DNA of 64,000 nt. Origin: Tomitella fengzijianii. Its GTDB lineage: Bacteria > Actinomycetota > Actinomycetes > Mycobacteriales > Mycobacteriaceae. The notes below the pieces were generated by a model, which was not told the DNA's origin, did no database searches, and saw only the letters and a program-made list of their open reading frames with translations. The position numbers were made by a program, and so were the translations under genes. The stretch spans positions 3,779,501 through 3,843,500 of the forward strand of contig NZ_CP041765.1 of NCBI RefSeq assembly GCF_007559025.1, written 5' to 3'. Of this stretch, positions 34,445 to 42,386 are shown piece by piece (within the stretch, counting starts at the first letter, position 1; each line of letters begins with the position of its first letter).

Positions 34445-35208
34445 GGCCGGGTCAACACCGCCTCGGCCAGCGCGGGTTCCGCGCGCAGTGCCTTGCGCAC
34501 GGCCGCCTCCCAGAACCCGTGGTAGCCGTTGCCGTCGCTGCGCGCCTGCCGGTCCATCCACCAGTCCGGCAACGACGACTTCTCGGGGCCGCCCGCCACC
34601 CGCACCATCCATGCGTTCTTGGCGCGCTGCTCCAGGGCCACCGCGCGCAGATATGCCGCGCGGGCGGTGTCCCCGATGACGAAGACCCCATGGCCGCCGA
34701 GGATCGCGCGGTCCGCGTACCCGATCGCCCGCACCGCGGAGTCCGCCGACTCGCGGCTGTCGACGGCACCCTCGTACTCGTCCACCAGCACCACCTCGCC
34801 GCCGCCGAGGCTCGAGCTCTGGTCGTAGGCGGGCGGCACCGCCTTGATGTCGCTCCACACCGTCCCGTACTCGGAGTGGTTGTGCACGGCGTACTGCACC
34901 TCGGGCCGCGCGGCGTGCAGCGCCAGGTGCAGGGGGATCCCCAGCGGCACCGGCCATTCGCCCTCGAGCACGTTGCCGTCGAGGTCGATGCGCAGCACAT
35001 CCGCCGGCATCATCTCCTCCCAGGTGAGCAGCCACGGATTGCACAGCAGCGTCCCGTCGCCCATGTTGACCGTGATGTGCCCGGCCAGGTGGTCGCAATA
35101 CCCCTCGGCCCACAGCGTGCGCCCCAGCAGCACGATCTCCTCGCGCACGTCGAGCTCCGGGATCAGGTGATCGGGGGTGGGGGTGAAGCCGTTCGGCGCC
35201 GGTGCCAT
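34438..35208 (-). CDS. class II aldolase/adducin family protein
   Basis: A 256-residue protein with the class II aldolase fold: GYCDHLAGHITVNMG at the start, PLHLALHAARPEVQYAVHNHSEYG with the HxH zinc ligands, and the third His in ILGGHGVFVIG. Family members cleave sugar phosphates or act as decarboxylases; the substrate is unknown. The C-terminal segment SSLPDWWMDRQARS is typical of the actinobacterial subgroup. It starts one base after the stop of the amidohydrolase gene, so the two form an operon. Its 3' end lies in a tandem repeat array. Confidence 0.82.
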   Translation of the reverse strand: MAPAPNGFTPTPDHLIPELDVREEIVLLGRTLWAEGYCDHLAGHITVNMGDGTLLCNPWLLTWEEMMPADVLRIDLDGNVLEGEWPVPLGIPLHLALHAARPEVQYAVHNHSEYGTVWSDIKAVPPAYDQSSSLGGGEVVLVDEYEGAVDSRESADSAVRAIGYADRAILGGHGVFVIGDTARAAYLRAVALEQRAKNAWMVRVAGGPEKSSLPDWWMDRQARSDGNGYHGFWEAAVRKALRAEPALAEAVLTRPR

Positions 35209-35209
35209 G

Positions 35210-36427
35210 TCAACGCTCCTGTTCGTCGCGGGGCAGCACCGTCGCGGGCAGCGGGTGCCGGTAGAGCTTCGCGGCGTTCTCGCTGCACATCATGCGCAGC
35301 TCACGGGCGGGGATGCCGGCCCAGTACCGGTCGAGCACGTCCTGCGTGCGCGGCCAGGTGCCGTCGCCGTGCGGATAGTCGGTCTCCAGCATGATGTTCT
35401 CGACGCCGATCACGTCACGCAGGGCGATGGTGGACGGGTCGTCGAGGGTGCAGAACCAGAAATTGCGGCGCAGGATATCGGCGGGTCGCTCGTCCCAGCC
35501 CAGTCCGTAGCCGGAGCGGTCGATGATGTTGTCGAGCCGGTCGATGAGCATGGGCACCCAGCCGATGCCGCCCTCGCTCATCGCGATCTTCAGCGTCGGG
35601 TTGTCCTTGGGGTAGCCCGACCACAGCCACTCGGAGCACGCTCCCAGCGACAGTTGCCCGAACATCGTCGCGCCCAGCTGCAGCCCCGGCGCGCCCTTCG
35701 GGTAGGAGTACATGCCCGAGCTGCCCACGTGCAGGGAGACGACGGTGTCCGTCTCGACGCAGGCCCGGATGATCGGGTCCCAGTGGTCGCGGTCCCACAG
35801 CGACGGCAGGCCGATGGCGTGCGGGCGCTCCGGGAAGGTGACGGACGTGAACCCGCGCTCGGCGTTGCGGTGGATCTCCTTGACCGCCTCCACCGGGTCC
35901 GTCAGATAGGTGATGCCGCCGGGGATCACCCGCTCCGGGTACTCCAGGTACCACTCGTTGTAGAGCCAGTCGTTCCAGGCGCGGGTGGCGGCGATGCCCA
36001 CCTCGCGGTCCTTCGCGAACGCGAACACCCTGCCGCAGAAGCCGGTGATCTGCGAGGGGAAGTTGAGCATGGCCCAGATTCCGCCCAGGTCCATATCTTT
36101 GACGCGGGCGTGGATGTCGTAGCAGCCGGGGCGCATCTGGTCGAAGCGGAACGGCTCGTACTTGACCGTCTCCTTGCGTCGGCCGGCGACGGCGTTCATC
36201 CCCACCTGCGAGTAGATGTCGCCGTCGAACTCCCACACCTGTGCGCCGGTGCCGTTCTCCACCATCTTCGGTCCGCGGTCCCGCAGGCCGGCGGGCATCC
36301 ATGTGGAGAACAGGTGCGGCGGTTCCACGACGTGGTCGTCGACCGAGATGATCGTGTAGCGGCTGTCCTGCTGTTCCGGCTCCGGCGCGAACAGCGCCGG
36401 GTCGAGGTCTTCAGGTGCGGTCGTCAT
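35210..36427 (-). CDS. amidohydrolase-2 family metal-dependent hydrolase/decarboxylase
   Basis: A 405-residue TIM-barrel amidohydrolase. The N-terminal strand ISVDDHVVEPPHLF carries the first metal ligands, later VVSLHVGSSG provides a His, and LETDYPHGDGTWP the final Asp. The subgroup is frequent in mycolate actinobacteria near aromatic or steroid degradation genes, often as decarboxylase or hydrolase. It is the first gene of an operon with the class II aldolase gene and is divergent from an IclR-like regulator whose palindromic operator (36537-36567) lies in the shared region. Confidence 0.82.
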   Translation of the reverse strand: MTTAPEDLDPALFAPEPEQQDSRYTIISVDDHVVEPPHLFSTWMPAGLRDRGPKMVENGTGAQVWEFDGDIYSQVGMNAVAGRRKETVKYEPFRFDQMRPGCYDIHARVKDMDLGGIWAMLNFPSQITGFCGRVFAFAKDREVGIAATRAWNDWLYNEWYLEYPERVIPGGITYLTDPVEAVKEIHRNAERGFTSVTFPERPHAIGLPSLWDRDHWDPIIRACVETDTVVSLHVGSSGMYSYPKGAPGLQLGATMFGQLSLGACSEWLWSGYPKDNPTLKIAMSEGGIGWVPMLIDRLDNIIDRSGYGLGWDERPADILRRNFWFCTLDDPSTIALRDVIGVENIMLETDYPHGDGTWPRTQDVLDRYWAGIPARELRMMCSENAAKLYRHPLPATVLPRDEQER

Positions 36428-36536
36428 CGGCTTTCCCTTCCCGCGGGCGGCGCGAGCCGCCCGCGGCATCTGTCCGGAGCGCTCTGGCTCGCGTCGGCGG
36501 GCCCGGATCGGCGGGCCCGAAAGCGTAGGCGGGCTA

Positions 36537-36567
36537 ATATCACTATGTGATATGATCTATCACATAG
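36537..36567. promoter_or_regulatory. palindromic operator between amidohydrolase and IclR-like genes
   Basis: ATATCAC-TAT-GTGATAT (36537-36553) is a perfect inverted repeat, and CTATGTGAT (36543-36551) pairs again with ATCACATAG (36559-36567). The repeated half TATCACATAG gives two overlapping dyads in an AT-rich island. This is a strong candidate binding site for the adjacent IclR-like regulator, covering both divergent promoters. Confidence 0.75.
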
Positions 36568-36580
36568 TTTTAGCTTAGGA

Positions 36581-37306
36581 GTGGTCCACATCGCAGTCAA
36601 GACCCTGACGACCCTCTCCAGGGGCCTGCGCACGCTCGAGGCGCTCGCCGCCGCGCAGCCCGTCGGGCTCACCGAGCTGGCGGGCATCCTCGGCGAGGAC
36701 AAGAGCGCCCTGCAACGCACGCTCGCGACGCTGCACGCCGACGGCTGGATCGCCCCCAGCCCCGGCGCGCGCGCCCACTGGGAGCTGACCACGCGGGCTC
36801 TGTCGATGGCCGGGGGCGCGGCCGCGTCGTCGCCGCTGGTGACCCGTGGCCGCCCGTTGCTGGGCGCACTGCGCGACGCGACCACCGAGACCGCCCACCT
36901 GGCGCTCGTGGCCGCACCGTCGCTGGTCGTCGTCGACGTCGCCGAGGCCCGGCAGGTGGTGCGCACCGCCCTGCACATCGGCAGGCGGCTGCCGGCGGAC
37001 ACCAGCGCCGGCGGACGAGCGGTATGCGCCGAGCTGGACGCGCCCGCGCGCGGCGAGTTCACGTACGGCTCCCGCGACCTGCTCGACCCGGGCGATTACT
37101 CGGAGATCCATCAGCGCGGGTGGGCGGTGTGCGAGGGCGATGTGAAGCCCGGATGGACCAGCGTCGCCGGGGCCGTGCGTGCCGCGGACGGACGCCCGGT
37201 GGGGGCGGTCGTGGTCAGCGGCCCGTCGACCCGCCTGGCCCCGGAGCGCTACCCGGACATCGGGCCGATGGTGCGGGACGTCGTCGCCGAGCTCAGCGGC
37301 GCATGA
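36581..37306 (+). CDS. IclR-family transcriptional regulator
   Basis: A 241-residue IclR protein. The N-terminal winged helix is LTTLSRGLRTLEALAAAQPVGLTELAGILGEDKSALQRTLATLHADGWI, and the effector domain runs from about residue 75 (GRPLLGALRDATTETAHLALV, SVAGAVRAADGRPVGAVVVSGP). It probably represses or activates the divergent amidohydrolase-aldolase operon. The GTG at 36581 follows TTAGGA with no spacing, so the transcript may be leaderless or another start used; no better start is visible. Confidence 0.82.
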   Translation: MVHIAVKTLTTLSRGLRTLEALAAAQPVGLTELAGILGEDKSALQRTLATLHADGWIAPSPGARAHWELTTRALSMAGGAAASSPLVTRGRPLLGALRDATTETAHLALVAAPSLVVVDVAEARQVVRTALHIGRRLPADTSAGGRAVCAELDAPARGEFTYGSRDLLDPGDYSEIHQRGWAVCEGDVKPGWTSVAGAVRAADGRPVGAVVVSGPSTRLAPERYPDIGPMVRDVVAELSGA

Positions 37307-37322
37307 CCCGGGCGGCGCGGGG

Positions 37323-37721
37323 TCACCGCTTGTCGTTGATCCACCTGCGCAGGACGACTGCCTGGTTGTGCTCCTCGTCCTTGGCCGAGTAGAGCAGCAC
37401 GATGTCCCGGTCCTTCGCGGCGGCGACGAGGACGTGCGCCGCCCCGTCGGCGTCGCCGTCCAGCTCCGCCCGGTACCGCTCGGAGAACTCGGCGAACCTG
37501 CCCGGATCATGGCCGAACCATTTCCGCAGGTCCGTGGTGGGGGCGACGTCCTTCACCCACTCGTCGAACGGCAGCGACACCTTCGACACCCCCCGCGGCC
37601 ACACGCGGTCCACGAGGAAGACGCTGGGACGATCAGGGCCGGACGCTGCGGCCGCGACCTCGTCGTGCTGCGGGTGGCCCTCGGTGGCCTCGTAGACGCG
37701 GACCAGGCTGATCTGCCCCAT
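37323..37721 (-). CDS. DUF488 family protein
   Basis: A 132-residue protein with the DUF488 pattern: FLVDRVWPRGVSK near residue 40, WVKDVAPTTDLRKWFGHDP, FSERYRAEL and IVLLYSAKDEEHNQAVVL. The family is widespread and uncharacterised. GGAGGAGT precedes the ATG. It stands alone, convergent with the IclR-like gene. Confidence 0.83.
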   Translation of the reverse strand: MGQISLVRVYEATEGHPQHDEVAAAASGPDRPSVFLVDRVWPRGVSKVSLPFDEWVKDVAPTTDLRKWFGHDPGRFAEFSERYRAELDGDADGAAHVLVAAAKDRDIVLLYSAKDEEHNQAVVLRRWINDKR

Positions 37722-37875
37722 CGGACTCCTCCGTTCCACCCTGCGGCCGGGCGAGCATGCGCCGTGTCCTCCGCACACACCACCGTAGTCCCCGGCGCGC
37801 CCAGCCCGTCCCGTTCCGCGGGGCGCGACGCACTCGCCGGAGTCCGGGCGGTGCAGCCGGGTACCGTGAACCGCC

Positions 37876-38580
37876 ATGCGGTGCGACGTGTCCGTCCTCG
37901 ACGATCCGGTGCGGAATTCTCTGCTCGGGGCGCACGCGCACCTGGCCCGCCGGGTGGGCGGCGCGGTCACCTACCGCGAGGGCGTGTGCACCTTCGCGGC
38001 CGTGCCCCCGCTGCCGGCCCCCGCCGACTGGCGCGACCTCGAACAACTCGTGGGCGCGGGCGGGCTCGCCGACCTGTTCAGCGCCGAACTCACCGCCCCC
38101 GCCGCCTGGACACCGGAGTTCGCCGCGGACGGCGTCCAGATGGTGCTGGATCCGCCGCAGGCCCGCCCGGTTCGCGCGGCGGTGGGATCGGTCGTGGAAC
38201 TCGGAGCGGACGACGTGCCGGACATGCTCGCGCTCACGGCCGCGACAACCCCCGGGCCGTTCTTCGACGGCACCATCTCCATGGGCACGTACCTCGGGGT
38301 GCGCGATGACGGTCGACTGGTCGCGATGGCGGGCGAACGGCTCCGGCCGCCCGGATGGACCGAGATCAGCGCCGTGTGCACGGCGCCCCAGGTCCGCGGC
38401 CGCGGCCTCGCCTCGCTCCTGGTCGACGCCCTTGCACAGCGGATCCTCGCACGCGACGAGCGCCCGTTCCTACACGCGGTGGGCAGCAACACCGGGGCGA
38501 TCGCACTGTACGAGCGGCTCGGGTTCCGCCACCGGAAGGACGTCCGCTTCCACGGCTACCGGGTTCCGGCGGGCCGATGA
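37876..38580 (+). CDS. GNAT-family N-acetyltransferase
   Basis: A 234-residue protein. The C-terminal half is a GNAT (FR47-like) domain with the acetyl-CoA loop VCTAPQVRGRGLASLLVDALAQ and the final AIALYERLGFRHRKDV. The N-terminal 100 residues form the variable domain of this subgroup. It acetylates an unknown amine. Start ATG 37876; no clear ribosome site. Confidence 0.8.
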   Translation: MRCDVSVLDDPVRNSLLGAHAHLARRVGGAVTYREGVCTFAAVPPLPAPADWRDLEQLVGAGGLADLFSAELTAPAAWTPEFAADGVQMVLDPPQARPVRAAVGSVVELGADDVPDMLALTAATTPGPFFDGTISMGTYLGVRDDGRLVAMAGERLRPPGWTEISAVCTAPQVRGRGLASLLVDALAQRILARDERPFLHAVGSNTGAIALYERLGFRHRKDVRFHGYRVPAGR

Positions 38581-38619
38581 CGACTCTTCGACTCCGAGCG
38601 GGCCGCCGGCCGCAGGACG

Positions 38620-39000
38620 CTAGTCCGGCCGCATCACGCTGAGGCAGAACGGATGCCCTGCCGGATCCAGCAGTACCCGCCACCGTCGGGGCGAGGGCTG
38701 CACGTCGGCCTCGCGGGCACCGAGCGCAACGGCCGCCTCGACATCGGCGTCGAGATCCTGTGACGCCAGGTCCAGGTGCATCTGCTGATGCTGAGACCCG
38801 CCGGGCCACGATGGCGGCGTGTAGTCGTCCACCCGCATCAGGGTGAGCATCGGCCCGGCGCCGGACAGGCTGATCACGCCGCGGTCCTCGGTGGCGAACG
38901 CCTCCTCCAGACCCAGCAGGCGCGAGTAGAACCGGGCGAGCACGTCCGGGTCGGGGCAATCGATGGATATCGAGGCCAGTGCGGCGATGCGATCGGTCAT
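38620..39000 (-). CDS. VOC-family protein
   Basis: A 126-residue single-domain VOC (glyoxalase-like) protein: ASISIDCPDPDVLARFYSRLLGL at the start, HLDLASQDLDADVEAA in the middle and LLDPAGHPFCLS at the end. Relatives often sense or sequester small compounds. The substrate is unknown. It stands alone, convergent with the GNAT gene. Confidence 0.82.
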   Translation of the reverse strand: MTDRIAALASISIDCPDPDVLARFYSRLLGLEEAFATEDRGVISLSGAGPMLTLMRVDDYTPPSWPGGSQHQQMHLDLASQDLDADVEAAVALGAREADVQPSPRRWRVLLDPAGHPFCLSVMRPD

Positions 39001-39312
39001 GGCCCCAGATTAGCCGCGACCACCGACAGGAATTCACCACGCGGACTGCCGGTCCGGTCCGCAGAGAGCCCGCCGCGTCGGCTCCGGTGGAGAACACCGT
39101 GAAAAACATCGGACGACGTTTCATCGACTGTCATGCATAGGAAGTACAACTCTTCCGCACTTTTACATACCTGCGGTAGCTTCAAATTCGGTTTCCACCG
39201 ATTGAAGTACGTGAGTGTCGTCGTGATCGCGATATCCGGCGCCGCAGCCCCCATCCGCCGGCAGCAGGGCCCCATTGCAGTGGCCCCGCAGCCATCGCTC
39301 GCAGGAATGCAC
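39001..39312 (+). promoter_or_regulatory. long leader of the polysaccharide operon
   Basis: This 312-base gap is AT-richer between 39120 and 39215. It contains an imperfect dyad (39180-39207): CTTCAA pairs with TTGAAG outside and TCGGT with ACCGA inside, around a TTCC loop. It lies about 110 bases before the first gene. TTTTACATACCTGCGG (39161-39176) could hold a promoter. No ORF is supported. Confidence 0.45.
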
Positions 39313-40695
39313 ATGACCGAGATCTTGAACTCCGTTCGATCGACCCCCGCCCGCCCGCTCATCGCGGCCGATCCTGCGCCGCTGTCCGGCGCGGACGAGC
39401 TGATCACAACCCTCGTGGAGCCGTCGGCACGGCGTCTGACGGGGCGGCGGGTCGCCGTAGTGGGCATGGGCTACGTGGGGCTTCCATCCGCGTTGTCACT
39501 GGCCGGGGCCGAGGCGCACGTCGTCTGCGTCGATATCGACACCACCCGGCTGGACGCGATCCGCCAGCGGAACGTTGACCTGCTCGACCGCGACCTGGTA
39601 CGGCTCGATTCGGCGCTCACCGCGCAGCTGCTCGAGCTGACGGCCGATGCGCGGGCGCTGCAGTCCGCGGAGGCCGTCATCGTCTGCGTGCCCACGCCCA
39701 TCGACGACCACCTCACACCGGACCTGCGCGCACTGTCCGCCGCCTGCGCCGCCGTCGTCGACAACGCCCGTGCCGGGCAGACGCTCATTCTGACCTCGAC
39801 GACCTACGTCGGTTGCACCCGCGACCTGCTGATCACCCCGCTCACGGCCCGCGGTTTCTCCGTGGGCGCCGACGTGTCCGTGGCATTCAGCCCGGAGCGC
39901 ATCGACCCCGGCGTGGTCGACCACGCGCCCGACCTCACGCCGCGCGTGCTCGGCGGCACCACGGAGACGTGCACCGCCCGCGCGGCGGACATCCTCTCGG
40001 CCACTGCGGCGGAACTGCACACGGTGTCGTCGCCCGAGGCCGCCGAAATGACGAAACTCGTGGAGAACAGCTTCCGGGCGGTCAACATCGCGCTGGCGAA
40101 CGAATTCTCCGACGTCGCGCACGCGATGGACCTCAACGTCATGGAGGTCATCGCCGCGGCGTCCACCAAACCGTACGGATTCATGCCGTTCTATCCCGGC
40201 CCCGGGGTGGGCGGCCACTGCATCCCCTGCGACCCCCATTACCTGCTGTGGCAGCTGCGAACCCTGCGTTCACGGGCGCCCCTGGTCAACGAGGCAATGA
40301 CGGCGATCGCGGCCCGGCCCGGCGTCGTCGTCGACCGCGCGCGGCGCATTCTCGGCGATGCTGGCCTGCCGCTCAGCGGGTCACGCGTCCTCGTCGTCGG
40401 AGTCGCATACAAGTCGGGTGTCGCGGACCTGCGGGAATCGACCGCGGTAGAGATCATCGACCAGTTGCGGGGCGCCGGCGCGGCGGTGTCGTTCACCGAC
40501 CCGATGGTGGACACCCTGCGCACACGGCACGGCGGCACGCTCTGCGCCGTCGGCGATGCGGAGAGTCGCGCGTGGGATCTCATCCTCGTGCACACCATCG
40601 CGCCCGAGGATGACGTGGCCTGGTTGGCCGAGCGCCCGGCCGTCCTCGACACCACCTACAAGCTGGTCGATTTCCCCGGCCGCCACGTCCTCTGA
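39313..40695 (+). CDS. nucleotide-sugar dehydrogenase, UDP-HexNAc (WbpA/WecC-like) type
   Basis: A 460-residue NAD-dependent UDP-sugar 6-dehydrogenase. It has the Rossmann motif VAVVGMGYVGLPSALSLAGA near residue 45, the SPERIDPG and LVENSFRAVNIALANE segments, and the catalytic Cys in GVGGHCIPCDPHYLL. The GGHCIPxDPxYL form is typical of UDP-GlcNAc/ManNAc dehydrogenases, not of UDP-glucose dehydrogenases (FGGSCFPKD). It would supply a HexNAc-uronate to the synthase that follows 9 bases later. ATG 39313 is chosen for AGGA seven bases upstream. Confidence 0.86.
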   Translation: MTEILNSVRSTPARPLIAADPAPLSGADELITTLVEPSARRLTGRRVAVVGMGYVGLPSALSLAGAEAHVVCVDIDTTRLDAIRQRNVDLLDRDLVRLDSALTAQLLELTADARALQSAEAVIVCVPTPIDDHLTPDLRALSAACAAVVDNARAGQTLILTSTTYVGCTRDLLITPLTARGFSVGADVSVAFSPERIDPGVVDHAPDLTPRVLGGTTETCTARAADILSATAAELHTVSSPEAAEMTKLVENSFRAVNIALANEFSDVAHAMDLNVMEVIAAASTKPYGFMPFYPGPGVGGHCIPCDPHYLLWQLRTLRSRAPLVNEAMTAIAARPGVVVDRARRILGDAGLPLSGSRVLVVGVAYKSGVADLRESTAVEIIDQLRGAGAAVSFTDPMVDTLRTRHGGTLCAVGDAESRAWDLILVHTIAPEDDVAWLAERPAVLDTTYKLVDFPGRHVL

Positions 40696-40704
40696 CGCCC
40701 GCCG

Positions 40705-42276
40705 ATGAGAACCGATTCAACTGAGCCGGAAAGCTCCCGACCCGAAACTGTCGCCCGGCGAGCCGGGCACACGCGCCGGCCCGGCATCCGCGTCGCCCTC
40801 GCCACGCACACGGCGGGCGGCCCCGGGGCTCCCGTAGACGGGCCGTCGCACCCGCCGGCGAACGGCCCCGGCAACGGCCGCGCACGGCGGTGGCTCGGCC
40901 GGCGCACGCCGCCGGTGCAGCGCGGGATCCGGCGGATCGCGGTCACCGTGGCCCTGCTTCCGCTGGTGGCGCTGCTGGCGTGGCGGCTGCCGCGGATCTT
41001 CACCGCGGACCCCCTGCTGATCCTCTACGGCGTCACGGTCCTGGCCGGCACCATTGCGCTGCTGTTCATCGCCTACACGCGATACGACGACCCCAGCGAG
41101 CGCAAAGGCGCTCATCGGCCGCGGGACCGCGACACGTTCCCCCCGCTCGCAACCCGGCCGTCGGTGACCCTGCTGATGGCCGTCAAGGACGAGGCCGAGG
41201 ACATCGAGAAGTGCGTGCGATCCATGGTCACCAGCGACTACCCGGAACTGCAGGTGATCGTCATCGACGACGGATCCTCCGACGGCACGGTCGAGATCCT
41301 GCGAAACCTCGAAGGCCCCTTGGAATTCCTGCTGTTGGCGCTGCCGCAGAACGTGGGCAAAAAGCACGCGCTCACGCGCGGCGCCCACTTGGCCACCGGC
41401 GACATCCTCGCTTTCACCGACTCGGACTGCGTGCTCGAAAGGTCGGCGCTGTCGCGCTGTGTGCGGGCGCTCGTATTGCACCCCGAATTGGGCGCCGTGA
41501 GCGGCCACGCGCGCGCGCTCAACCGAGAGTCCTCAATGCTCGCCCGCATCCAGGACGTCTGGTATGAAGGGCAGTTCCGGGTGATGAAGGCCGCCGAGGC
41601 CACGTTCGGCTCCGTCACCTGTGTGTCCGGCCCGATGGCGGTGTTCCGCCGGGACGCCGTGTTCAACTATCTGCCAGCCTGGGCCGAAGACCGCTTCCTG
41701 GGCGGCGAATTCCGCTTTGCAACCGACCGCCAACTCACCGGGTACGTGCTCGGCCAGCGCTGGGCCGGCCGCGCGCTCAAGCAGGCGCACAGCGGTTCAC
41801 CCTTCCTGGCCGTCGACTATCCGGAACGCGAGTGGCGGGTCGGCTACGTGCGCTCGGCCCGGGTGTGGACGAACGTACCCGAATCCATCCGGGCGTTCTA
41901 CAAGCAGCAGATCCGCTGGAAGAAGAGCTTCATCCGCAACTGCTTCTTCACCGGCAGGTTCATGTGGCGCCGCGGCCCCGGACCCGCGGCCCTCTACTAC
42001 GGCCACGTCCTGTGGGTACTGGCGGCGCCGGTGATGGCCGTCCGCCACCTGATCTGGGCGCCGCTGAGCGGGCTATGGCTGCTCAGCGGGCTCTACCTGT
42101 GCGGCGTCACCCTGAAGGGGTGCGCGTACGGGCTCGCGTACAAGTTCGACAACCGCGGCGACCCCGCCTGGTGCCTGCGCCCGTTGATGAGCCTGATCTC
42201 GTCGCTCACGCTGTCGTGGATGCTCGTCTACTCGGCACTGACCATCCGTCGCGGAATCTGGAGCAGAACCTCATGA
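40705..42276 (+). CDS. processive GT2 polysaccharide synthase (hyaluronan/chitin-synthase-like)
   Basis: A 523-residue membrane glycosyltransferase. Two N-terminal TM segments (residues ~75-125) precede the GT-A domain with VIVIDDGSSDGT, LAFTDSDC, and the processivity motif QQIRWKKSFIRN (QxxRW); two to four TM segments end the protein. This is the architecture of HasA, NodC and PgaC, which build and export a beta-linked amino-sugar polymer. The first 70 residues are Pro/Gly/Arg-rich and unusual. It is flanked by a nucleotide-sugar dehydrogenase and a deacetylase, so a uronate- and amino-sugar-containing capsule polymer is likely. Confidence 0.87.
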   Translation: MRTDSTEPESSRPETVARRAGHTRRPGIRVALATHTAGGPGAPVDGPSHPPANGPGNGRARRWLGRRTPPVQRGIRRIAVTVALLPLVALLAWRLPRIFTADPLLILYGVTVLAGTIALLFIAYTRYDDPSERKGAHRPRDRDTFPPLATRPSVTLLMAVKDEAEDIEKCVRSMVTSDYPELQVIVIDDGSSDGTVEILRNLEGPLEFLLLALPQNVGKKHALTRGAHLATGDILAFTDSDCVLERSALSRCVRALVLHPELGAVSGHARALNRESSMLARIQDVWYEGQFRVMKAAEATFGSVTCVSGPMAVFRRDAVFNYLPAWAEDRFLGGEFRFATDRQLTGYVLGQRWAGRALKQAHSGSPFLAVDYPEREWRVGYVRSARVWTNVPESIRAFYKQQIRWKKSFIRNCFFTGRFMWRRGPGPAALYYGHVLWVLAAPVMAVRHLIWAPLSGLWLLSGLYLCGVTLKGCAYGLAYKFDNRGDPAWCLRPLMSLISSLTLSWMLVYSALTIRRGIWSRTS

Positions 42277-42386
42277 GCGGCCGCCGTCCGCCACGCCTCG
42301 TCGCGCAGGTCCTCAGCGCGGTGACGATCATCATCGTCGTCGGTGCGCTGTACGTCCTCGTGTTCACGGGAGGCGCCATCCTATGA
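42273..42386 (+). CDS. 37-residue single-TM protein of the polysaccharide operon
   Basis: A small ORF encodes a basic start (MSGRRPPRLVAQ) and one hydrophobic helix (VLSAVTIIIVVGALYVLVF) with a short tail GGAIL. Its ATG overlaps the stop of the GT2 synthase and its stop overlaps the ATG of the deacetylase, both as ATGA. Coupling on both sides argues strongly that it is translated. By position it may assist the synthase, as the small PgaD-type partner does for PgaC, but it shows no sequence signature. Confidence 0.72.
   Translation: MSGRRPPRLVAQVLSAVTIIIVVGALYVLVFTGGAIL

Noticed and set aside
35177-36550. Long plus-strand frame opposite the amidohydrolase gene
   Set aside because: Shadow frame; the minus-strand amidohydrolase has conserved metal motifs and a proper start.
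40705-42276. Calling the GT2 gene a hyaluronan synthase (hasA)
   Set aside because: The motifs fit, but they are shared by chitin, PNAG and Nod-factor synthases, and the partner dehydrogenase looks like a UDP-HexNAc rather than UDP-glucose enzyme.
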